A stretch of 64,000 bases of DNA from Bathynomus jamesi (GCA_023014485.1 JAJOZX010000198.1:318501-382500); one strand, 5' to 3'. Counted from the first letter of the stretch, positions 1 to 12,605 are shown. The notes: generated from the sequence alone by a model not told the origin. Made by a program: numbers and translations.

Positions 1-291
1 AAAAAAAAAAATTAGTCGCCCAAAAGGATACAGAGTCAGATTATAAATTTAATTGGAAGTTCCGTGTGCAGACCCGGCCTGAACTTTGCGACTTTTGATT
101 TCAGCGATTAAAGCATTTTCTTTCGGTCTTCCTTGAGGGGGTCATGGTTTAAATTCCGTGTCAAAGTGGAGGTCCTTTCTTTGATTTAATCTACCCAACG
201 GAGGTCAAATTCCAGACCACCAACGACCAATTCACTATTCGGAAGATTTACGACATAAATTGACTAGAAATTTACTTTTATTTGTCTCAAT
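1..291. other. Intergenic DNA, nothing recognised
   Basis: AT-rich DNA beginning with a short A run. Both strands have frequent stops, and I see no coding frame, RNA motif or repeat. Confidence 0.5.
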
Positions 292-309
292 TATACACAC
301 ACACACACA

Positions 310-400
<91 letters not shown>
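292..400. repeat. Compound (CA)n-(TA)n-(CA)n microsatellite
   Basis: An interrupted CA run, about 33 TA units, then CA again. The tyrosine/isoleucine-rich reading frames across it are translated microsatellite, not genes. Confidence 0.95.
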
Positions 401-402
<2 letters not shown>

Positions 403-801
403 TTATATATAGATACGGGCGTAGGTTGGTATATAAATACAGGTAAATAATATGAAAAAGATAATGGTAAGATATGAGCTTGGAGCCCAAATATCATGTA
501 ATGATATGACAAATGTAAATCCTGGAAGCGAAATTCAAGAAAGATGTAAATTTAAAGAAATATGGCCAGATAAAGATGAGGACATGAATTTAAAATTAAT
601 CTTTAAAAATGTCTTCCTTTTAATTTAAAACCTTTCCACGCATTGAATGTGAACTGAATATGGCAGCTGAAGTACCTCAATGAAAACGTGTAAATTAAGG
701 TTTAGTTTAGACACTTGTTTTAGCTGTCTACAGAAAGTTTTTACTTATTTGTTTTACAGTAATAAAATTTAATGTTTTCATAGCTTAATAACGGTACAGT
801 A
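401..801. other. Intergenic DNA, nothing recognised
   Basis: AT-rich unique sequence with no long frame and no repeat recognised. Confidence 0.5.
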
Positions 802-809
802 CTTGGCGT

Positions 810-1263
810 CAGTAGCGGAGCTAGGATTTTCGAAAGATTTGAGGGGGGCGGACCTTTAGAGAGGCGTCAGTATACCATCATCTTATTACAGGAAATACCA
901 CGAAGTGGGAGCGGAGCGAGTACTGAGTGTACAGTTAGGAAGTTTAGGGGATCGCTGTGAGCTCCCCATGCGGGGTCCAGGACGGAGGCCCCGTAGCCAA
1001 GCGATATTAGAACCTTTTCATTAATTGTGCATAGAAATCGACCTCTAAGTTTGTGTATTTGTAACCAGTGCAGTACTTAATAGTTGACTCGTAAATAACG
1101 ATCAACAAAACTTATACAGATGCAAAAAATTTATTATAAAAAATAAAGCATTTAGAAGGGTCGCCAAGACTGACCAAAAGGGGCGCCAAATTGACAAAAA
1201 GAGGCGCCAAATTGACCAAAGGCGGGGAGAGGCCACCCCGCCCCGCCCGTAAATCCGCTTGTG
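810..1263. mobile_element. Non-autonomous hAT element (MITE-like), 454 bp
   Basis: The 8-bp sequence CTTGGCGT occurs immediately before (802-809) and after (1264-1271) the element, a perfect target-site duplication of hAT length. The ends are imperfect inverted repeats: CAGTAGCGGAGCTAGGATTT on the left and, read inward on the other strand, CACAAGCGGATTTACGGGCG on the right. The interior is GC-rich near both ends (runs of GGGGCG and a threefold GGCGCCAA-type motif at 1180-1225) and contains no transposase. It depends on a transposase supplied elsewhere; the family is not identified. Confidence 0.85.
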
Positions 1264-1417
1264 CTTGGCGTTAGTTAAGTATTTGGCTAGTTTTTAAAGC
1301 AATTCTGATGAAGTGCAATACATATAGGGTCTACTGAAAATTGATAAATCTATCAACACATACTGACGGTGAAAAGAGTTTTTCATAAAAAAAAAATACT
1401 CTAATAGGGCTTGGCTA

Positions 1418-1577
1418 AATATTCACAACAATGACTTTTACACCTTAGGTAAATTACACCTCAGGTAAGTTATTCAATATTCAATTAGGTTAGGTTAGGT
1501 TATGCTAGGGCAGGTTAGGCCAAGTTTAAGTAATTATTTTGAACGCGAAAAAATTCATTGTCGTGAATCTTAAATTT
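1418..1577. mobile_element. Small foldback element with TTAGG-like core
   Basis: ATTCACAACAATGACTTTT at the left is matched by its near-exact reverse complement at 1550-1570. The middle carries GGTTAGGTTAGGTTA-type repeats. No target duplication was found, so the borders are approximate. Confidence 0.5.
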
Positions 1578-1640
1578 TATAGGGCTTAGCCTTAATATAA
1601 TAAAAAATATTTTGCGGAAGTTATATGGTATAAATATTAA

Positions 1641-1806
1641 GTTTCGAGGACACCAAATTTTTTTTTTACCTCAGATTGGCCGAAAGTTGGTAATAGGAAA
1701 TAACTAACAAACCTAACCTAGTGTAACCTAACTTGGATGCAAGAGTCACCCTGATTGATCCGAAGTATGAAATAGGCGGATCACCGAAATCTGGTGTCCC
1801 CGAAAC
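1641..1806. mobile_element. Small MITE flanked by TTAA
   Basis: GTTTCGAGGACACCAAATTT at the left pairs with the right end, whose reverse complement starts GTTTCGGGGACACCAGATTT. TTAA stands directly outside both ends (1637-1640 and 1807-1810), as expected of a TTAA-targeting (piggyBac-type) element. Because TTAA is itself palindromic it could instead be part of the inverted repeat. It has no coding capacity. Confidence 0.6.
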
Positions 1807-1983
1807 TTAATTCATACTGAATTACTGAAACTAATATTTCATAATGGTTTAAAAGTTATTTCGAATCTGTTCCGTTCTATGGCCGCCAATAAAATCAAAT
1901 AAAATCTACATTATTCTACTTCTCTTGCCCTTTTTATTATTATTTACTACATTTTAACTGGGAGAAATGTAATTTGCACATCG

Positions 1984-2215
1984 TAGCCTAATCTAACCTC
2001 ACCTAGTCCTAACCCTAACCTAGCCCTGACCTAACCTAACCTAGCCCTAACCTAACCTAACCCAATCTAACCTAGCCCTAACCTAATCTAACCTAGCCCT
2101 AACCTAATCTAACCCAGCCCTAACCTAATCTAACCTAGCCCTAACCTAACCTAACCCAGCCCTAACCTAATCTAACCCAACCATAACCTAATCTAACCTA
2201 ACCTAACCTTAACGA
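1984..2215. repeat. Interstitial (CCTAA)n telomere-like array
   Basis: About 230 bp of CCTAACCTAACC with CTAGCC and TCTAACC variants, in higher-order units of about 25-27 bp. The strand complement is TTAGG, the ancestral arthropod telomere repeat. The degeneracy argues for an old internal tract rather than a chromosome end. Confidence 0.85.
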
Positions 2216-3206
<991 letters not shown>

Positions 3207-3350
3207 TTAACTGTCCACTGTTGCTCGGGCCCGTGATTCTGTCTTTTCCAACTCACGCTTCCATTCCTCTTCCGGCAACTCCTCCTTTCTCTCTGTCCCA
3301 CCTTTCCTGTCTTTTCCTTTTACTTTGGTCTTCTTCTTCATAAGTGACAT
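3207..3350 (-). CDS. Possible small highly charged reading frame or first exon
   Basis: A 47-codon frame from ATG at 3350 to a stop at 3207. The product is dominated by Lys, Arg and Glu (KKKTKVKGKDRKGG, then EELPEEEWKRELEKTE), unlike the AT-rich surroundings, and the DNA is locally GC-richer. Its stop overlaps a possible splice donor region (AAG/GTAAAA just beyond the stop), so it could instead be part of a spliced exon. I recognise no family. Chance is a fair alternative for a frame this short. Confidence 0.2.
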   Translation of the reverse strand: MSLMKKKTKVKGKDRKGGTERKEELPEEEWKRELEKTESRARATVDS

Positions 3351-3679
3351 TAAAAACCTTTAAAGGAAATATGTAATAAATTTTTTAAAGTAAATTAAGC
3401 GCTCATTTTTATTGTAGGTTGACGAACTGTCAAATTTTTAAATTTTTCGGTTATCATTATTAAAATCAAGAATATAAAGAATTACTAATTACATTATATG
3501 CATAAACTTTGTATTTATTATTCTTTATTTTTGGAGGGTTACATAATAAGGTTTGGAGATAATGAGGCAATCATTAAATTATTAAAAAAAAAAGATAAAT
3601 TTAGCCCATAACTTTGACTATATAAACATCAATTAACGTTAGTTTATGTCATTGGGTAGAGAGAGTAATTAGATGTGGG

Positions 3680-3795
3680 ACCGTTTCCTGCGTTCAAATT
3701 ATGTGACAACCCCGTGATTCGAATCCCACGTAACGCTGTAGGTCCCCTCCGTTATATGACCTTAGATGTTGCGAAGGAGGTTAAATAATCCCCAT
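3680..3795 (+). mobile_element. SINE 3' part (5S-headed family), 5' truncated
   Basis: Contains the family body: a box-B-like GATTCGAATCCCAC, then GCTGTAGGTCCCCTCCG, then ATGACCTTAGATGTTGCGAA and GGAGGTTAAATAATCCCC. The same order occurs in the fuller copies at 27615-27810, 30501-30707 and, reversed, 32611-32816. The 5S-like head is missing here. Confidence 0.8.
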
Positions 3796-5300
3796 CAACC
3801 ACCTTTTTATGTCTTTGAAACAACGAAATTAATTAATTTTTTGTATATTTCTTTTGGATTATATTTTAATGTGTTTTACAAACTGGTTGAAAATTTATCA
3901 GCAAATGATATATTTTTATACATGATGAGGGAACATATATTAATATTATCAGCAAGAATATACCAATATAATGTCGTATATATATTCAATACAGTTCTTC
4001 AACTGGCAACAGAAACATCTGTTTGATGATTTTATATTGTTTTCCAAATTCGTAAATGGAATATGTACAGTTTTTTATCTGATTTTTTTACCTTTTCACT
4101 CAGTATGTCTCGCCCCATTCACTGTTGGACACATTTCTTTACTTCTTACATTTATGCATTATAAAAAAAAAGAAGAAGAGACCTCCGCATATATAAATAA
4201 TAATTAATTATAAAAAGTCCTATTTCAGAATGACAACCTTTTGTAAGTGAAAGCATAGCCATAGTTTCTGGAAGAGAGTCACGAAGGCAAATTAGCAGTA
4301 AAAAGTCAGGTCATCGAATGGAAATTAAGGAATACAAGGAATGAATACAAAGCGACTGTATCGTGCCATTTTCAAAAAAGAGAGAACGAACATTTTCTCC
4401 ACAGCTCATCAGAAAGAACATTTGTTATAAACGGTTTTTATCATTCAAATAACTTTTCATTTGGTTTTAACGAGATGAACGGAGCTTGTTTTCCTTTGAT
4501 GCTTTGATGCTACGTTTTTTGTTGAATAAAATACTTACTTTTTAATAAATTACTTAAGTAATTAGCCCTTAATAAATTACATAGGAAATTACATGCATGC
4601 CAGTGGCCTTGGCTCGACGCCACTTAGTTCACCCGCTATACGGCCCGTGTTTGAATCTAGTTGCCGACCAATGCTGGTTATGATTACATTTTTTAGCTTT
4701 TCATACTTTTCTCTTTGCAATTACTGTTGCTCGTAGTTGTTCCCTTTTGAGTGTCTACAGATTATTGATTTTTTTTTCTTTATCAGCTGCCCTAATTGAG
4801 CTCTTGAAACTTCTCTATACATGTACGCCCTTCTTTCGTTCTTAAGCGTGTTACTGATGTCATTAGTAAACATCTGTGGTTTAGAGTTATACACACTGAA
4901 TCTTTTTAACTCACCTGGAATACATTAAAAACAAAGTCAGATAGGAAGCGTGTCTCCATATCTGAATGCTAATTTTTTTTATTGCTTTATTTTGAATAGT
5001 GTCACGTTGATTGAAAGCAGCATCTCCACACCCAGCAAGATGCAGCACTATTCCATCTAAGAGTTCGCGTGACCTTTAGAAATAACGACTGACTGATGAT
5101 CAGAAGAATAATGTCTAGCGAAGTTTTCTGGAGGCTCTTTTTTTTAATAGAGATTTGGCGTAAGTAGTCCGGGAAAGGTTGAAACTAATGGCCTTGCAGA
5201 TTTAGAATGTCAATGCCAGTTGGTAGAAGGATATTGATATTGCTGAAATATTTAAGGCTGATTTATGAAATAACTAAATAAGAAACAGCTGTTATTAAAA
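3796..5300. other. Intergenic DNA with a possible degenerate tRNA-like segment
   Basis: Mostly AT-rich without credible genes. At 4597-4670 a GC-richer stretch (GGCTCGACGCCAC ... CCCGTGTTTGAATCTAG) faintly resembles tRNA A and B boxes and may be an old SINE head. The 86- and 78-codon frames at 3766-4207 are Leu/Phe/Tyr-rich, have no domain and partly overlap the SINE. Confidence 0.4.
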
Positions 5301-5301
5301 T

Positions 5302-5579
5302 TTAGAGAGAGAGAGAGAGAAAGGGTGGTGGTGTTCGAAGTAATCAATTAGAAAAAGTATTACAACATTTTCTACCTGATAGTAGAGATTGTACTAAATA
5401 TACTTTAACTAGGTGCTGAGGTGAGGTTCGAAGGACGCCCAAATATTCAGATTCGATCCTAGTTTCATACGAGTAACGCGTGATTTTGTGGTTAAATGTA
5501 ATTCGGATGTACGACCTGCTACCATATTCACAATAATGTAAATTGTTTACAGTTCTCCTCTCTCTCTCTCTCTCTCTCA
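5302..5579. repeat. (GA)n at 5302-5320 and (CT)n at 5556-5578 in inverted orientation
   Basis: Two short dinucleotide runs of complementary sense about 230 bp apart. The 78-codon minus-strand frame between them begins in the repeat (alternating Arg-Glu) and is not taken as a gene. Confidence 0.7.
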
Positions 5580-5749
5580 TGCAATTATATTAATAACCTA
5601 AAGCCCCACCATTTACGAGGTGCGATGTAGCCTTTTAAGTAATAAACATTATGAATAAAAAGCATTTCATTTCTCCTTTACACCTCCATAAAAATAATGG
5701 CGGAGATATTTTCATTGTTTAAATCGTTTATTATACTGGGTGTTCATGG

Positions 5750-5785
<36 letters not shown>

Positions 5786-6285
5786 ATAATGCCATACTTT
5801 ATGGTAATTTCTGAATATCTGGTAGGCTTTCTGTCGATACATTTTCGTTTACGCTACAATACAGTCATTTTGTTCGTTTTCTTTAGTTGTTTGATCGATA
5901 ACTATACAATATTAATTTCTTTAGTTTTATTAATCCCAATTTTTATAAATACGTACTGAAACTTCGTATTAGCGTCATCGTAAGTTGGACACTATTTAAT
6001 TCATTTCTGTATAACAAATGTATTCTATAATTTACATAATTTAAAAATGCATGTACCGTACAAGAGGAAGATTCGCGTAAAAAAAAATTGTAAATAATTC
6101 AAACGTTTATGTCTTTCCTCTGACATGTTAATAACGCTGTCAGTGGACATTTCTTGACGTTTAGATACATATTTACGAGCTAGTAATCGCTCGCTTAGAG
6201 AAAATATCAGAAAAGAACTTATTTTTTTTATGAACTTCTTATTGTACGATATATATATACATATACATATATATTTATATATACA
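5580..6285. other. Intergenic DNA with a short (TA)n
   Basis: A (TA)n run lies at about 5752-5782. The rest is AT-rich with no credible gene. Confidence 0.5.
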
Positions 6286-6842
6286 CAAGGTGCAGCATCA
6301 GTCGGTTTACCGAGAATAATGGAATCACCTTGTGAAGAATAATATTTATCACTTACTACAGAAATTATTCAGTGTCCTCCATCATGTTCAATACATACGT
6401 TGCATCTTTGAACCACTGAACAACAAATAAGGCAGCACAGTTCTTTGTTATTATTCAACGTCTCGAACTCTTGGCGTATCAAAGTCATCGTGTGATCGAA
6501 GTCCCGAGGTTTCTGGCCGTTGACTCTATCTTTGATTATACCCGACATTGAATAATCACATTACGGTAATTATTCAATGTGGGATATAATCAAAGATAGA
6601 GTCAACGGCCAGAAACCTCGGGACTTCGATCACACGATGACTTTGATACGCCAAGAGTTCGAGACGTTGAATAATAACAAAGAACTGTGCTGCCCTATTT
6701 GTTGTTCAGTGGTTCAAAGATGCAACGTATGTATTGAACATGATGGAGGACATTTTGAATAATTTCTGTAGTAAATGCTAAATATTATTCTTCACAAGGT
6801 GATTCCATTATTCTCGGTAAACCGACTTATGCCGCACCCTGT
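6286..6842. mobile_element. Near-perfect long hairpin made from a Tc1/mariner element end
   Basis: The arms, about 270 bp each (6288-6556 and 6568-6842), are reverse complements with only scattered mismatches, around a tiny spacer near 6561. Each arm reads inward from a terminus of the AGGGTGCGGCATAAGTCGG type. Each also encodes the same transposase C-terminus, ending QRCNVCIEHDGGHFE and a stop, typical of IS630-Tc1-mariner proteins. On the plus strand this frame runs 6577-6762. It is a foldback derivative that keeps only one transposon end, duplicated head to head, with no catalytic domain. Confidence 0.85.
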
Positions 6843-7988
6843 AGGCCCTATATAACACACACATATGTATATGTATATATACATACAGTATATTGTAATC
6901 TCCCTTGTTGCATCAATACGAAGAAATTTCAAGGTCCGGAATCTGCTAAAAAAAAATATAAATTCCGCATATGACTCTAACCAAAATGAAATGAAATGCA
7001 TGTAAACAGCCCTTTTGAGATATTAAACGCTGATTCGTTTACAGTTTTGCTTAGCTTTTGTTGTTTTTCTTTTTAAACACGTAATGTTACGACCGTGAAT
7101 TGATAACATTATAGATAAGATACAAATAGGTTGAATTCCGTGTTTTCAAAATGATTCGTATGAAATTAAAATACAATTTTTTATTATTTTTTTATTTCTT
7201 TTTACGCGTGTGGATTTTTAAAGTATCTTTTAATAAGACTCTTTTTATATAAAATTGTATTTCTTTTAATTGATAAAGGTGATAAAATGTTAGATTTTGC
7301 TTAAACGCTGTAACTATTTCATTTTTGCATGAACAAAATGGCTGCTTTATTCGTTGTACAAACACTTTCCAAAGCATTTGCAAAAATAGTTTCTTTTCTT
7401 TTCCTCATATATATATATATATGGACAACCTTAGAGTTTGTGGAGCCTGAGGCAACGTTCCAAAGGAGTGGTCCTCCATCCAAAATCAAAAAATATACAG
7501 TATTAATGATCTTGCAGTAAATTTCGCTAATGTTGAGAGAACAGACTCCAAATTGATTCAAAGATCAGAAATTATTTTTCATCGTATGTCTTCGAAACAC
7601 TTACGATATTACGTGTTTAGTTCAATTGAGATTTGAATAGCAAAATCATCATTTTAATAGGATTAATACGAAGCTTTTTGGAACTCTTGTTCAAGTTGCA
7701 TCTATTCGTACGAAATAAGTGCAATAGACGCCTTTTTTTTTTAAGTTACAATACTTTAAAATACACACACACACACACACACACACGTACGAACGAACGA
7801 TGGAAAATGAAATGAAATGAACTTTAACGATGCATTAATTAAATTGGAATCTAAATAGAGGTGGTAATCAGTATGTAACATACGTTTCTTCGGTGCATTT
7901 TTGTTTCCAGCCATTTTTGAGATTCGAAATTAATAGCTGCATCCCTAAGGTTCATTTTATTTTACTTTCCACCGCCCGTTTTATATAC
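6843..7988. other. Intergenic DNA with short microsatellites
   Basis: Contains (TA)n near 6860-6890 and 7408-7422 and (CA)n at 7763-7786. The 60-80 codon frames on both strands are low-complexity and mutually overlapping, and I recognise none. Confidence 0.5.
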
Positions 7989-7990
7989 AG

Positions 7991-8041
<51 letters not shown>
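7989..8041. repeat. Compound (TA)n-(GA)n microsatellite
   Basis: About 12 TA units followed by about 15 GA units. Confidence 0.95.
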
Positions 8042-8042
<1 letters not shown>

Positions 8043-8725
8043 TGACAAAAAATATCAGTTCGATTTTCGATTTCATTTTTTTAAAAAAAATTTAGTTTTA
8101 GGTTTTTCGAAATAAGTTTTAGGTATATCGATATTATGGCTATGATGGTATTTATTTAGACACGTGGTCTCGATAGGTGAGGTTAATTAATCCCGAGTTG
8201 AACCTCATAGTCAGGTAAAAGTAGATAGACAGATAGTCGTCAAAATGATAAAAATGACCTACCGTCTGCCAGTCATAAAAATAATTCGTTTATGCTTGAC
8301 GGTCTGAGTTAATCCTTCACTCTCTCGGGTGCAGTGGCGGTTCCTCATATGGGCAATATGGGCAGCCGCACAGGGCGGCATTTGTGGAGGGGCGGCATGA
8401 GCGCCTGCAAAAAAAATAAAAATAAAAATAAGAATAAATAAATAAAGAAATAAATAAAAATAAAAAATAAAATAAAATAAATAATAAAAGATCAATAAAT
8501 ATATTTTTATTAATAAAAAACCATCTATTGCATTTTCCATAAACCTTCCCATAAAAGACCTAAACAATGCAAAATGCTTCCAGATTAATATTATTGGGAA
8601 TAAAGGCCCATACTTTAACATATGTAATGTTATTTTTCTGGGTTTGGTTAAATAGTGAAATGTATATTATTTATTACAGAACGAATCTTCACACTAAGCC
8701 ACTAAGGTCTGTCAAATAACCGCAA

Positions 8726-11724
8726 ATGGATAAGAAGAGGTCAAAGCTATCAGGTGCTCAGTTTAGAAAAAAGAGGAAAGAAGAAGAGGAGAAACGAGCA
8801 AAAGATAAAGGTATAGAGCTATGTCATCTACTCTTCACTGCTATATTGCACTGCTATTTTGTGATATAGCTTTCTGAGTCATTTGAAGTGTACTATTATG
8901 TATATAATTAGCCATTAACCAAGGAGGTTGTATTATTCATTTGTTTCCTATTCTAAAAGTTTAATAAATTGTGCTTAATAACATGTTAAATTAATTGTAC
9001 TAGCCTATTCATGCATTGGTCTGTTATGTTCTATTTTACTATTTGCAGGGGCACTTTTGAAATATTTTGGAACACCCTCTGCCACTAGCCAGGATGAGAA
9101 GCCGTCTACTTCTGCCATTATTGAGGCTGAGGAGCCATCTACCTCCTCAGCCTCACATATGTCTCCACAAATGCAGTCTGATCCTGAGGATGAAGACCCA
9201 TTTGCTTCTACTTCTCCCCGGCAGGACTCTTCAGGTGAGTTTGTGTGCACATATGTCTGTGAGTGTGTGCTGTGTGTGTGTGTATGTGTATGTGTGTGCA
9301 TCCCTGCAAAGCATTTTGCAAACAGTTATAAATTATAATGTTATTATCACTGGGTCTGGGTTACTGGGTATGTGTGGTGTTTCACCACCATAATTCCATA
9401 ACACCACCACCATAACAAAGTGCTGTGAATAATGTGTTATCTAACTTAGGTGTGTATACTAATGAGTAATGCTCTTGTTCTTTCTATTAGAAATGCCTGG
9501 AGCAGAATCGCCTCCTGAGGATGAGTCTCTGTCCACCGACCCTGCTAACTGGCCTTCAGTTCTGACTGAGAGAATTCGGACACAACTGGTTTCCAGGGGA
9601 CCAAGTCAAGTACCATCTGACTTTGTATTCCCTAGAAACGACAGTGACGGAAGAAGTTTCCACCATCAATACTTCAGGAAGTCATTGGTTAGTGGGGAAA
9701 ATATAACCAGAAGTTGGTTGGTCTATTCCTTAAAAAACAACAGCCTTTTCTGTTTCTGTTGTACATTATTTTCCAAGAGGAAAATAAATTTAACAAGTTT
9801 GGGACTCTCGGACTGGAAGCATGCAAGCTCATTGCTCACATCACATGACAACAGTTCAGAACACCTAAATTCTATGAAAATCTGGAAAGAACTGGCAGTG
9901 AGGATGAGAAAGGGGGAGACCATTGACAAGCAGGAGATGGCACTTCTGGAGGCTGAGAAGTTGAGATGGAGAGCGGTGCTGACACGTCTCACTGCTATTG
10001 TGCATTCTCTGGCAGTTAGGAATTTGGCACTAAGGGGACATACAGAAAAATTGTTCTCACCATCAAATGGCAATTTTCTGAAAGAAGTTGAACTGATGGC
10101 ACAATTTGATCCTATAATGCAAGAGCACATTAACCGTGTCCAAAAAGGGACCTCCAGTCACACCAGCTACCTCGGCCACCACATACAAAACGAACTCATT
10201 GATTTGTCGAGCAGCAAGACCATTTCAGCAATGGTGAGCGACATCAAACAATCAAAGTTTTTTTCAATAATTCTAGATTGCACTCCAGATATCAGCCACA
10301 CTGAACAGTTGTCAGTTGTGATTCGGGTTGTGTCACTGGAGGGGAAGCCCCATATAAAGGAACATTTCATGGGGTTTTTGGAGGCAGAGGAGTCCACTGG
10401 TCAACATTTGGCATCTCTGATTCTGAAGAGACTGGAGGAGCTAAAAGTTCCTTTCATGGACTGTAGAGGACAATCATACGACAACGGGGCCAACATGAGG
10501 GGAAAAAACAAGGGTGTTCAATCCAGGCTCCTAGAAATTAATCCCAGAGCTCTGTTTGTTCCATGTGGGGCTCATTCTCTGAATTTGCTTGTGGCCGATG
10601 CTGCTAAGGGATCTATTGATGCCACAAGTTACTTTGGCATCTTGCAGAAGCTTTACAACTTGTTTTCAGCCTCCACACAACGATGGGCCATTTTGAAAAA
10701 ACATGTGAACATCACATTGAAGATGTGGTCTGATACAAGGTGGGAAAGCAAGATCAAGAGTGTGGAGCCCCTGAGATATCAGGCAGCTGCAGTGAGAGAT
10801 GCACTGATCGAGGTGAGGGACCACACCAAAGACTCTGTAATAAAGGTCGAGGCTCAATCTCTGTCAGAGGAGGTTGGGTCATACCGCTTCGCCATTTGTT
10901 CAGTGGTGTGGCATGACCTGTTGTGCCAAATTCAGCATGTGAGCAAGCAGATGCAGTCTCCTAGCATGCACGTTGATGTTGCAGTAAATCTCCTAAAAAA
11001 AACAGAGAGAGGTCTCCGCAATTACAGGGCAACAGGTTTTGTGGCTGCACAAATGGCAGCCACAGATATCTGTGAACAAATGAATGTGGAGGCTGTGTTA
11101 AAACAAAAACGGCTGAGGTCCACAAAGCGGCACTTCTCCTATGAAGCATCTGATGAGCCCTTGATTGATGCTTTGAAGAAGCTGGAGGTGACATTTTTCA
11201 ATGCAGTGGTTGATGCTGCAACATCAGCCATTCAGGAAAGATTTTCCACGTTGGAAATTGTGGGAGAGAAGTTTGGAGTGCTGACACATTTCCAAAATCT
11301 CACATTTGAGGAGCTGACAGAACAATGTGTGAACCTTAGTACTACACTACACTTTAAGGGACAATCTGACTTGGATGGCAGAGAGCTTGCACAGGAGCTG
11401 AAGAACTTGCCTGACTTGCCATCAAAGACCATATCCTTGCTTGAACTGCTGACATTTATCCATGAAAGGGAGCTCTCTGAAATATATCCAAATTTGTGGA
11501 CTGCTCTCAGAATTGGTCTTACTCTTCCAGTCACTGTTGCTGAAGCAGAGAGGAGCTTTTCAAAGCTGAAGCTCATCAAATCCTACCTGAGGTCAACTAT
11601 GTCACAGGAACGCCTTACCGGTCTGGCCATCATCAGTATAAATCATACAATTGCTGAGCAGATTTCATATGATGATTTAATTCATGACTTTGCATCAAGG
11701 AAGGTAAGAAGAGTCAGGCTTTAG
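8726..11724 (+). CDS. hAT transposase, ZMYM1-like (TTF zinc finger, DUF4371, hAT dimerisation); spliced from three exons
   Basis: I infer exons 8726-8810, 9049-9234 and 9491-11724. Introns 8811-9048 and 9235-9490 have GT...AG ends and both interrupt codons at phase 1. The join gives an uninterrupted 834-residue protein. Exon 1 encodes a basic N-terminus (MDKKRSKLSGAQFRKKRKEE), a usual start for this family; exon 2 is Ser/Glu/Pro-rich. Exon 3 carries a TTF-type zinc finger (CFCC at about 178-181, with SDWKHA and a following HDNSSEH), a DUF4371-type RNase H fold with SIILDCTPD and CRGQSYDNGANM, and a C-terminal dimerisation region with AEAERSFSKLKLIKS near residue 775. The length fits intact ZMYM1-like transposases. 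It would bind the element ends in the nucleus and catalyse cut-and-paste movement. The splice sites are inferred from consensus and frame, without transcripts. Confidence 0.88.
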
Positions 11725-12015
11725 ATGGCAGTTGTGCTGTGGTGCAATTTATTTTGTTTCTTGTTCAAAGTGTAGCATAATAATTACCCTCTCTTAAGTG
11801 TCTTATTCTATTTATGTGATAGAGCATTTGTACAATTTAGAAATTTGATTCTCTAGTTTATTTATGGCAGTTGTGCAATTTAATTTGTATTTTTCCTGTT
11901 CATAGTATCATAATTACATTCTCTTAAGTGAGTTATTCTATTTACGTGATGAAGGATTTGTAAAATTCAGAAATTTGAGTCTTTGTTTTGGTTCTGAAGT
12001 TCCAACAATTAGTCC

Positions 12016-12021
12016 AATAAA
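12016..12021 (+). terminator. Poly(A) signal AATAAA of the hAT transposase gene
   Basis: Canonical AATAAA about 290 bp past the stop codon and 130 bp before the transposon terminus, with a T/GT-rich stretch downstream. Its use is inferred. Confidence 0.5.
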
Positions 12022-12305
12022 AAGTTATTTTGTGAAAGAGTTATGTCTGTCCTTTATTTTGGGGGGATTCGAATGTGTGTGTGTTGGCGAACAGGGGGGG
12101 GGGCGCTGAAGGTGAGGTTCGCCCAGGGCGTCATGTAAGCTAGGACCGCCACTGCTCGGGTGTTTCTGTATATTTCACTAGAGGATTTTCACTTAAAGCT
12201 TGTATAGGAAAGAATTTCCTCTCGATTGGCCTTATTGGCCTATTCAGAAATCTCACATAAGGAAATTTTAAAAAAATATCTTTTGTTTTACTTTGCTTAT
12301 TCTCT

Positions 12306-12380
12306 AAGTCACCTTTATCTAAATCACCTTTTATCTAAGTCACCCTTTATCTAAGTCACCTTTTATCTAAGTCACCCTTT
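12306..12380. repeat. Short tandem repeat, about 16-bp unit x 5
   Basis: The unit CTAAGTCACCTTTTAT repeats about five times with C/T length variants. It may be a minisatellite seed. Confidence 0.8.
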
Positions 12381-12533
12381 CATTTATATGTTGCGTTATT
12401 GTAAATAAAATTAGTAGGTCGTAAATAAAATGTATAATTAAAATAAAAATTATCATTATTTCTATTTCGATATAGGTTTTCAATTTTTCATTTCAGCTTA
12501 TTTCAATTTCAGCGATTTCCCATCCTGCATTAT

Positions 12534-12602
12534 TATATATATATATATATAATAATATATATATAATATATATGTGTGTGTGTGTGTGTGTGTTGTGTGT
12601 GT
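12534..12602. repeat. (TA)n-(TG)n microsatellite
   Basis: A TA run followed by about 15 TG units, directly before the 5' edge of the LINE fragment. Confidence 0.9.
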
Positions 12603-12605
12603 CTT

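Larger units (their letters stand above)
8332..12154 (+). mobile_element. Complete autonomous-looking hAT DNA transposon, 3.8 kb
   Basis: The termini are inverted repeats: CAGTGGCGGTTCCTCAT on the left and, on the other strand, CAGTGGCGGTCCTAGCTTAC on the right. The 8 bp outside, CTCGGGTG, are identical on both sides (8324-8331 and 12155-12162), a perfect hAT-size target duplication. The interior holds one three-exon transposase gene with no disabling mutation that I can find, then a 3' region in which about 130 bp is duplicated in tandem (11722-11860 and 11861-11984) before a poly(A) signal. Intact ends, gene and duplication all point to recent insertion. Confidence 0.95.

Noticed and set aside
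287..512. Tyr/Ile- and Cys/Val-rich frames over dinucleotide repeats (also near 16.0, 17.8, 22.9, 23.4, 25.3, 27.3, 30.9, 39.5 and 48.9 kb)
   Set aside because: They are translations of TA, CA or GT repeats in several frames at once, with no non-repeat domain.
8259..8621. 120-codon minus-strand frame rich in Phe, Tyr and Ile
   Set aside because: It overlaps the hAT left terminus and an AAATA-type repeat. Composition is that of AT-rich DNA and no domain is visible.
9723..11579. Several 63-135 codon frames antisense to the hAT transposase
   Set aside because: Shadows of a long, well-supported gene on the other strand.
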